A stretch of DNA of 5,006 nt from Candidatus Electrothrix marina. GTDB taxonomy: Bacteria; Desulfobacterota; Desulfobulbia; Desulfobulbales; Desulfobulbaceae. The notes under the pieces are model-generated. The model was not told where the DNA came from. It made no database searches and worked only from the letters and a program-made list of their open reading frames with translations. The position numbers were made by a program, and so were the translations under genes. Below are positions 1-4,190 of this stretch, piece after piece. Within the stretch, counting starts at the first letter, position 1. Each line of letters opens with the position of its first letter. The stretch is from NCBI GenBank assembly GCA_004028495.1, contig MTKS01000146.1:1-5006 (forward strand), written 5' to 3'.

Positions 1-248
1 AGATCGGTGGTACTGCTGAAGAAGAGGCTGCTGCATTCATCCGGGACAGGGTTGATAAACCGGTGGTGGGTTTTATTGCCGGGCTGACTGCTCCGCCTGG
101 ACGGCATATGGGCCATGCCGGCGCTATTGTTTCCGGCTCACGGGGCAGTGCAACAACAAAGATCAAAGCCTTGGAAGAGGGCGGTGTTCATGTCTGTCAG
201 GATCTGGGGCGATTGGGGCGATTCTGCTTAGATATTTTTTCCAGCTGA
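1..248 (+). CDS. sucD: Succinyl-CoA synthetase (ADP-forming) alpha subunit, C-terminal part (5' truncated by window edge)
   Basis: This is the last 81 codons of the alpha subunit of succinyl-CoA ligase; the reading frame starts at base 3 and the start lies outside the window. The enzyme interconverts succinyl-CoA and succinate with formation of a nucleoside triphosphate in the cytosolic TCA cycle, as an alpha/beta complex with SucC. The sequence shows the ligase-CoA domain signature: [15 protein letters not shown], then [10 protein letters not shown]. By homology with E. coli SucD, the histidine of GHAGAI is the one phosphorylated during catalysis. From that histidine to the end there are 44 residues against 43 in E. 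coli, so the C-terminus is normal in length. A 9-bp tandem repeat (206-223) encodes the two GR pairs near the end without changing this alignment. The rhomboid gene starts 3 nt after the stop, which suggests cotranscription. Family identity is secure. Confidence 0.93.
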   Translation, partial: IGGTAEEEAAAFIRDRVDKPVVGFIAGLTAPPGRHMGHAGAIVSGSRGSATTKIKALEEGGVHVCQDLGRLGRFCLDIFSS

Positions 249-251
249 GCA

Positions 252-1193
252 ATGACAGAGGGAACGGAAGATGGCTGGGTCCTTGTGGCTAAGGCCGGAT
301 CAAGGGATAGAGCAGACTTAGCGGACTTGTCCTTGGTGCTCAGCGCCGTCGGTATTGACCAGCAGATTGATCGTCATAACGGAGTGATCCTGACCAGGAA
401 AAGGGATGCTGATCAGGCCATGCAGGAACTCCGGGCCTTTCGTGAAGAAAATCGTTACTGGCCCCCGCCTCCCTCTGCGGTGCGTCCGATTGTTCGCACG
501 GATAATCCACCGACCCTGCTCATGTTCGGCGGTCTGATTATCTTTTATTGGCTGACCGGCCCCTGGTTGACTGCTAATCCCTGGTTTAAGGCCGGTGCAG
601 TGGACAGCCGTGCGATATTGGAGCAGGGGGAGTGGTGGCGTCTGGTCACGGCCCTGACCCTGCATGCGGATCAGTTGCATCTTGTCGGTAATTGTGTTAT
701 CGGCGGAGTGATCGTTCATCTGCTCTGCAAGGCCACAGGCTACGGCATGGGCTGGCTGACCCTGCTGCCGGCTGCCATGACCGGGAATTTTCTGAACATC
801 ATTCTCCGTGACACGCCTCATTATTCGGTGGGTTTTTCAACAGCCGTCTTTGCCGCAGTGGGTATCCTCTGCGGGCGTCAATTGAATAACAAGGCCTCTA
901 CCATTGTCAGACAGATGGTTCTTCCCCTCGGGGCCGGAGCGGGCCTGCTGGCTATGCTGGGCAGCGAGGGAGAACGGACAGATTTTGGCGCCCATCTGTT
1001 CGGTCTGGCCTGCGGGCTGATCTGCGGCCTGCTTCTTCAGCTGACAGATTTGGATCTGCTCGGCAGCAGACGCTGGCTCCAACTGTTCTTATTTCTTGTT
1101 TCTCTTTTCCTGATAGTCCTTTGCTGGCTCCTGGCAACCGGCGGAGAATATCCGGTTTTTCCGGTTGATGCCCTGTCCGGGATTTCGCGCTGA
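252..1193 (+). CDS. Rhomboid-family intramembrane serine protease
   Basis: This is a 313-residue membrane protease predicted to cleave transmembrane substrates in the inner membrane. Residues 1-70 form a soluble N-terminal region (GWVLVAKAG, then LVLSAVGI) ending in a proline run, PPPP at 71-74. About six to seven hydrophobic segments follow, near 88-106, 143-160, 166-185, 193-208, 222-237, 244-264 and 275-296, consistent with a 6+1 rhomboid core. Hallmarks are WWRLVTALTLH (128-138); the HxxxxHxxxN pattern at His138, His143 and Asn147, spaced as in E. coli GlpG; a GFST catalytic loop with Ser196 as nucleophile; and AHLFGLACG with His248 completing the Ser-His dyad. The loop is GFST instead of the common GASG, but both dyad residues are present, so activity is likely. 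ATG at 252 lies 3 nt after the sucD stop with no clear Shine-Dalgarno, so translation is probably coupled. Substrates cannot be inferred. Confidence 0.9.
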   Translation: MTEGTEDGWVLVAKAGSRDRADLADLSLVLSAVGIDQQIDRHNGVILTRKRDADQAMQELRAFREENRYWPPPPSAVRPIVRTDNPPTLLMFGGLIIFYWLTGPWLTANPWFKAGAVDSRAILEQGEWWRLVTALTLHADQLHLVGNCVIGGVIVHLLCKATGYGMGWLTLLPAAMTGNFLNIILRDTPHYSVGFSTAVFAAVGILCGRQLNNKASTIVRQMVLPLGAGAGLLAMLGSEGERTDFGAHLFGLACGLICGLLLQLTDLDLLGSRRWLQLFLFLVSLFLIVLCWLLATGGEYPVFPVDALSGISR

Positions 1194-1259
1194 GCTTCCC
1201 GCCCTGAGGAGGTATATTTCAGTACTGATCCTCCATAAGAAAAAGAAAATAAAAAACAC

Positions 1260-1288
1260 TTGTAAGACAATCCATTACGGTTTTAAAT
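1260..1288 (+). promoter_or_regulatory. Candidate sigma70-type promoter
   Basis: TTGTAA at 1260-1265 and TTAAAT at 1283-1288 are separated by exactly 17 bases. Each matches the consensus hexamer at four of six positions. A start near 1295 would place the 1327-1348 hairpin in the early transcript, either as a leader/attenuator of hflK or as the end of a short RNA of about 60 nt. This is inferred from spacing and partial matches only. Confidence 0.3.
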
Positions 1289-1296
1289 ACCGAAAT
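1274..1296. promoter_or_regulatory. Imperfect 23-bp palindrome overlapping the candidate -10 (possible operator)
   Basis: The two half-sites pair at nine of eleven positions around a central A at 1285. The core is CGGT (1278-1281) opposite ACCG (1289-1292), and the flanks are ATT (1274-1276) opposite AAT (1294-1296). It covers the candidate -10 box at 1283-1288, the usual geometry of a repressor site. No known regulator consensus is recognised, and AT-rich palindromes can arise by chance. Confidence 0.25.
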
Positions 1297-1326
1297 AATC
1301 CGAGTTCGACGTAAAACAGAGCTCTT

Positions 1327-1355
1327 GCCCGGTGATAAATCACCGGGCTGTTTGT
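1327..1355 (+). terminator. GC-rich hairpin with T-rich tail: terminator of the sucD-rhomboid unit or leader attenuator of hflK
   Basis: GCCCGGTGAT (1327-1336) is the exact reverse complement of ATCACCGGGC (1339-1348), with only AA between, so the real loop would open a few pairs. TGTTTG follows at once, giving an interrupted U-tract. A second, outer pairing is possible between AGAGC (1318-1322) and GCTCT (1356-1360). The stem is strong but the tail is modest. It most likely ends transcripts from the rhomboid gene about 150 nt after its stop. If the promoter at 1260-1288 is real, it could instead attenuate hflK transcription. Confidence 0.65.
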
Positions 1356-1395
1356 GCTCTATGTGCTTAATTATATTACTTCGTTGGGTCAACTT

Positions 1396-1401
1396 TATAA
1401 T
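1396..1401 (+). promoter_or_regulatory. Candidate -10 box of the hflKC promoter
   Basis: TATAAT is a perfect sigma70 -10 hexamer within a TTTATAATTT context, downstream of the hairpin at 1327-1348 and 60 nt upstream of the proposed hflK start. The -35 side is weak: with a 17-base spacer it would be ATATTA at 1373-1378. A transcript would start near 1408 and have a leader of about 54 nt. The call rests on the -10 match and its position. Confidence 0.4.
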
Positions 1402-1434
1402 TTCGGCGACTCTTCATACACTCTTATCTCCATC

Positions 1435-1458
1435 CGCAAAGGTAAACGCAAAGGTGAA
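1435..1458 (+). repeat. Tandem 12-bp duplication carrying the hflK ribosome-binding site
   Basis: Two adjacent 12-mers, CGCAAAGGTAAA (1435-1446) and CGCAAAGGTGAA (1447-1458), differ at one base. Each contains an AAAGGT Shine-Dalgarno-like core. The AGG of the second copy lies 7 nt before ATG 1462 and supports that start over ATG 1468. The first copy is too far upstream to serve the same start and could act as a standby site. Confidence 0.6.
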
Positions 1459-1461
1459 TCT

Positions 1462-1713
1462 ATGCCCATGAACGACCAATCCCCTTGGGGGAAAAAGAAG
1501 AAACCGGGAACCCCGGAAGATTTTCTGGCCGCCCTGATCCAGAAGATCAGAGATTCATTTAATGAAGAGAGCAAAGAACGACCGCCCTCACAAAAGGGAG
1601 AAGAACCGGATCGTCGGCGTTCTTGCCGGAATCGGCAAGGTGGCCCTGATTGTGCTGGCGATTATATGCTTTCAGATTGTTTACTCCTCTTTTTACACCA
1701 TAGAGCCCGGTGA
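1462..1713 (+). pseudogene. hflK: N-terminal segment of HflK in frame 1, separated from the main hflK frame by an apparent +1 frameshift
   Basis: Read alone this frame gives 83 residues, but only about the first 45 look like protein from this family. They begin MPMNDQSPWGKKKKPGTPED and run through an amphipathic stretch, FLAALIQKIRDSFNEE. The early PWG followed by lysines is typical of the HflK N-terminal cytosolic segment that precedes the membrane anchor. After about 1600 the frame becomes an Arg/Cys-rich read-out with no family character, while frame 2 becomes recognisable HflK. Both frames are open together from 1538 to 1713. Removing one A from AAAA at 1592-1595 would give PPSQREKNRIVGVL and fuse the two parts smoothly. 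Start ATG 1462 has AAGGTGA just upstream. It may be a sequencing error, a real mutation, programmed shifting or two separately translated pieces; an assembly error or mutation is the simplest explanation. Confidence 0.7.
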
Positions 1714-2542
1714 GCAGGGAATCGTCATGCGATTCGGAAAGTACCACCGCACAACCGAGCCCGGACTTCGTTTTAAGATGCCGTATATAGAAGATATGGA
1801 AAAGGTGGATGTCAAGACCGTGCGTAAGGAGGAGTTCGGTTTTCGGACCAGAACCCCGGGCCAGAACAGCACCTTCAGCAAAGAGGGCTTTGATCGGGAA
1901 TCCTTGATGCTCACCGGCGACAAAAACGTTATTGATGTGGCCTGGATCGTCCAGTTCACGGTCAATGATCCGGTTCGTTTTCTCTTCAGGGTACGCAATG
2001 TCCGGCAGGCGGTCCGTGATAATTCGGAGACCGTTATTCGTCGCATTGTCGGCAATATGGATTTTGATTACGTACTGGGGAATCGCTCTGTTCTGGCGGG
2101 AATGGCCAAACAGGAATTGCAGAAGGATCTGGATAAACTGGAAAGCGGGATCTATATAAGTACCCTCCAGCTCCTGGATATCACCCCCACTGATGCGGTG
2201 AAACCGGCATTTAACGAGGTGAACGAGGCGGATCAGGATATGAAACGGCTGGTCAACGAGGCGGAGGAAACCTATAACAGGGTGATTCCCAAGGCCCGAG
2301 GTTCCGCAAAGCAGATCATTGAAGAATCGCATGGCTATGCTGTGCAGCGTATTAATAACGCACGGGGTGAAACTGCTCGTTTTAACGCCATTGTTACGGA
2401 GTACATGAAGGCGAAAGAAGTGACCCGAAGGCGTATGTATCTTGAAACCATGCAGGATATTCTGCCCAAGGTGAAGCAGATCTATGTGATGGACGGCAAA
2501 GAGCAGACCGTGCTTCCTTTGCTGAATTTGACCGGTAAATAA
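1562..2542 (+). CDS. hflK: HflK, SPFH/band-7 modulator of FtsH protease (main body; N-terminus is in another frame)
   Basis: HflK forms with HflC a membrane complex around the AAA protease FtsH and limits its access to membrane substrates. The 326 residues from ATG 1562 comprise a basic start, one transmembrane anchor (about 17-43), FYTIEPGEQGIVMRFGKY (44-61) opening the SPFH/band-7 domain, EPGLRFKMPY, and SLMLTGDKNVIDVAWIVQF (114-132), which is strongly HflK-like. A helical region with DAVKPAFNEVNEADQDMKRL (211-230) and NEAEETYNRVIPKARGSA (232-249) follows, then EVTRRRMYLETMQDILPKVK (286-305). The order and motifs distinguish it from HflC. The ATG at 1562 has only a weak AGAG upstream and lacks the PWG-type N-terminus, which lies in frame 1 from 1462. 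The intact gene was therefore probably 1462-2542, about 359 residues. hflC follows after 152 bp in the same orientation. Confidence 0.92.
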   Translation: MKRAKNDRPHKREKNRIVGVLAGIGKVALIVLAIICFQIVYSSFYTIEPGEQGIVMRFGKYHRTTEPGLRFKMPYIEDMEKVDVKTVRKEEFGFRTRTPGQNSTFSKEGFDRESLMLTGDKNVIDVAWIVQFTVNDPVRFLFRVRNVRQAVRDNSETVIRRIVGNMDFDYVLGNRSVLAGMAKQELQKDLDKLESGIYISTLQLLDITPTDAVKPAFNEVNEADQDMKRLVNEAEETYNRVIPKARGSAKQIIEESHGYAVQRINNARGETARFNAIVTEYMKAKEVTRRRMYLETMQDILPKVKQIYVMDGKEQTVLPLLNLTGK

Positions 2543-2580
2543 CCTCCTGTGTAGGATAAGATTATCGTTTTTGCAGATGC

Positions 2581-2640
2581 TGCCGGGGCAGTTCGTGAAC
2601 TCCCCCGCCGCATCCGGGCAGACACGCAGGTCTGCCTTTA
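2581..2640 (+). promoter_or_regulatory. Two adjacent hairpins in the hflK-hflC gap (possible attenuator or mRNA-processing element)
   Basis: The first hairpin pairs GGGG (2585-2588) with CCCC (2602-2605) and AGTTC (2590-2594) with GAACT (2597-2601), with one bulged C. The second pairs GGCAGAC (2617-2623) perfectly with GTCTGCC (2630-2636) around a six-base loop and is followed by TTTA. The T-tail is too short for a confident intrinsic terminator. Partial termination, or stabilisation of the upstream hflK message, are both possible. The remaining gap shows only a weak AGGA (2680-2683) eleven bases before the hflC ATG. Confidence 0.4.
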
Positions 2641-2694
2641 CCGAGACGGAAGAATACCTATCTCCTTTCAATAAACAGCAGGATGCAATAGATT

Positions 2695-3633
2695 ATGAAA
2701 CAGGCAATACAAATACTCACTCTCGTGCTCGTCGCCGCCGTTATAGCCACGGTCTGGGATGGATTTTATATCCTTCAGGAAGGTAAACAGGCGGTTATCA
2801 CCCAATTCGGTGCTCCGGTGGGCAAATCGGAGACCACTGCCGGTTTGAAATTCAAGGTGCCGTTTATCCAGCATGTGCGCTATTTTGAAAAGCGTATTCT
2901 GATCTGGGACGGAGATCCCAATCAGATCGCCACCAATGATAAAACCTTTATCTTTATGGATAATACGGCACGCTGGCGGATTACCGACGCTCTCCGTTTT
3001 CTCCAGGCTGTCGGGACTGAAATGCGTGCCCAGACCCTGCTTGACGACATTATCAACGGTGCGGTCCGGGACTTGGTCAATCAGAATGATCTGATTGAAA
3101 TTATTCGTTCTTCGGATTGGGATAAGGAGTACAGTTTTGCCCGTTCCAGGGAGGAGGAGATGAACAGGGCTCCGGAAAAAGGGCGTGACAAGATCAGTGA
3201 GATGGTCCTGCAACAGGCCTCCAAGGACACCCTGAAGTACGGCATCGAGCTGATTGATGTCATGTTTAAACGGGTCAATTATATTCAGAGCGTTCGGGAA
3301 AAGGTGTACAGCCGGATGATCTCGGAACGTAAGAGAATCGCGGCGGAAAAACGGTCGCTGGGTGAGGGCCGTAAGGCCGAGATTCTCGGCAAGGTGGATC
3401 GTGAACTCAAGGAGATCACCTCGGAGGCCAAACGCAAGGCAACCGAGATTCGCGGTGAAGCGGATGCTGAAGCAACCAAGCTGTACGGTGAGTCGTACAA
3501 TAAGAATGTGGAATTTTATTTTTTCCAGAAAAGTCTGGAAAGCTACCGCAATATCATTGGGGAGAATACCTCGCTGATCCTTTCACCCAAATCCGAGTTG
3601 TTGCAGTATCTGGAATCGACCGGGGTGCGGTAG
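2695..3633 (+). CDS. hflC: HflC, SPFH/band-7 modulator of FtsH protease
   Basis: This 312-residue partner of HflK belongs to the HflKC-FtsH membrane quality-control complex. An uncleaved N-terminal anchor (about 6-22) is followed by FYILQEGKQAVITQFGAPVG (24-43), the start of the SPFH domain. Family marks follow: LKFKVPFIQHVRYFEKRI (51-68), WDGDPNQIATNDKTFIFMDN (71-90), ARWRITDALRF (92-102) and LLDDIINGAVRDLV (115-128). YGIELIDVMFKRVNY (182-196) and YSRMISERKRIAAEKRSLGE (205-224) lead into a charged coiled-coil helix to about 265. The tail has DAEATKLYGESY, FYFFQKSLESYR and SLILSPKSELLQYL, all classic HflC C-terminal features. Length is close to the family norm and no key segment is missing. 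ATG 2695 places the transmembrane segment correctly; its ribosome-binding site is weak. A terminator lies about 40 nt after the stop, making this the last gene of the unit. Confidence 0.94.
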   Translation: MKQAIQILTLVLVAAVIATVWDGFYILQEGKQAVITQFGAPVGKSETTAGLKFKVPFIQHVRYFEKRILIWDGDPNQIATNDKTFIFMDNTARWRITDALRFLQAVGTEMRAQTLLDDIINGAVRDLVNQNDLIEIIRSSDWDKEYSFARSREEEMNRAPEKGRDKISEMVLQQASKDTLKYGIELIDVMFKRVNYIQSVREKVYSRMISERKRIAAEKRSLGEGRKAEILGKVDRELKEITSEAKRKATEIRGEADAEATKLYGESYNKNVEFYFFQKSLESYRNIIGENTSLILSPKSELLQYLESTGVR

Positions 3634-3674
3634 GAGAGAGGTCAAACGGGATAATGAACGTAGCATAAGCAAAA

Positions 3675-3708
3675 AGAAGAAGCCTGTCATTTATGACGGG
3701 CTTCTTTT
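3675..3708 (+). terminator. Rho-independent terminator after hflC, possibly bidirectional
   Basis: A 13-bp stem, AGAAGCCTGTCAT (3678-3690) with ATGACGGGCTTCT (3693-3705), contains one G-U pair and a tight TT between the arms. It is followed by TTT and preceded by AAAAAGA, whose bases can pair with the T tail. The A-tract on the left and T-tract on the right mean it could work on both strands. It ends 42 nt after the hflC stop. Confidence 0.85.
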
Positions 3709-3742
3709 GGTTGGGGGGATGAAAGCAATGAACGTCAAGCAA

Positions 3743-3746
3743 GAGG
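3743..3746 (+). promoter_or_regulatory. Ribosome-binding site deciding the start of the Uma2-family gene
   Basis: GAGG, within AAGAGGA, lies 8 nt before ATG 3755. The same frame is open further upstream from TTG 3707, ATG 3719 and ATG 3728, but those starts have only a run of G residues (3713-3718) near them, and the TTG lies in the tail of the hflC terminator. This favours 3755. Confidence 0.55.
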
Positions 3747-3754
3747 AAAACGTA

Positions 3755-4174
3755 ATGACTCCGTCGTATCATCATGCCTATCTGAGCAGTAATATGATCG
3801 TGGCTCTGCACAAGCTGAAAAAGTATTCTGTGTTTTCTGAACTGGCTCTTCAATTGGAAAAGGATTATGTTGCTGATGTGTGTATCTATCCAAAACGAAA
3901 GATACAATTTTCAGCAGGCGATGTGATTAAAATGACCGAAGCACCGCTCATGGTAGTGGAAATTTTGTCCCCGACGCAGGGAACTCAGGAAATTCTGGAA
4001 AAATTCGTTGGTTATTTTCAGGCCGGGATTCGGTCCTGCTGGTTGGTTATCCCTGTTGCCCAATCTGTTACGGTATACTCCTCAATGGAGCAGGCCCGGA
4101 CGTTTACACAGGGAGAGGTCGTTGATACTGTGCTGGATATCCGTATTCCGGTTGAGGAGATTTTTTTTTCCTGA
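3755..4174 (+). CDS. Small Uma2/DUF820-family protein (PD-(D/E)XK nuclease-like fold)
   Basis: The 139 residues from ATG 3755 begin MTPSYHHAYLSSNMIVALHK, the usual opening of the short Uma2-type proteins. SELALQLEKDYVADVCIYPK carries a conserved Asp at 41, LMVVEILSPTQ carries Glu69 in an E-x-x-S-P motif, and KFVGYFQAGIRSCWLVIP (83-100) is the K..Y..G....W signature of the family. These proteins share a restriction-endonuclease-like fold, and the acidic residues match its active-site pattern, but the cellular role is unknown for most members. The family is often present in many copies per genome. The gene sits right after the hflC terminator with no clear promoter of its own, and converges on the ATPase gene with a 16-nt gap. 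A run of nine T (4161-4169) just before the stop could cause length errors at the C-terminus. Upstream in-frame starts remain possible. Confidence 0.8.
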   Translation: MTPSYHHAYLSSNMIVALHKLKKYSVFSELALQLEKDYVADVCIYPKRKIQFSAGDVIKMTEAPLMVVEILSPTQGTQEILEKFVGYFQAGIRSCWLVIPVAQSVTVYSSMEQARTFTQGEVVDTVLDIRIPVEEIFFS

Positions 4175-4190
4175 TCAAGCTCCCGGAGGA

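Larger units (their letters stand above)
1194..1461. other. Intergenic region between the rhomboid gene and hflK
   Basis: No convincing gene is seen in these 268 bases. An A-rich stretch lies at 1236-1257. The region also contains a promoter-like pair overlapping a 23-bp palindrome, a GC-rich perfect hairpin followed by TGTTTG, a TATAAT box and a 12-bp tandem duplication carrying the hflK ribosome-binding site; each has its own entry. An open frame reads from GTG at 1354 into the hflK N-terminus, but its first 36 codons lack a Shine-Dalgarno and do not resemble HflK, so I take the start at 1462. A weak inverted repeat, GGAGG (1208-1212) with CCTCC (1230-1234), has no T-tract and is not called as a terminator. 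Confidence 0.6.

Noticed and set aside
318..821. 167-codon minus-strand open frame opposite the rhomboid gene
   Set aside because: The rhomboid catalytic and structural motifs are on the plus strand; the antisense product is rich in Gln, Arg and His with no motif.
1208..1234. GGAGG/CCTCC inverted repeat with inner TCAGTACTGA palindrome as a terminator of the rhomboid gene
   Set aside because: The stem is short with a large loop and is followed by an A-rich stretch instead of T residues; the hairpin at 1327-1348 is a far better candidate.
1559..2671. 370-codon open frame on the minus strand opposite hflK
   Set aside because: The plus strand encodes unmistakable HflK over the same span. The minus-strand product has no recognisable domain and is explained by codon bias of the sense gene.
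2668..3213. 181-codon minus-strand open frame opposite hflC
   Set aside because: It lies entirely antisense to a well-conserved hflC region, with no family features or ribosome-binding site.
3650..3655. GATAAT as a -10 box for the Uma2 gene
   Set aside because: No -35 element is present at a suitable distance, and the strong terminator at 3675-3708 lies between it and the gene.
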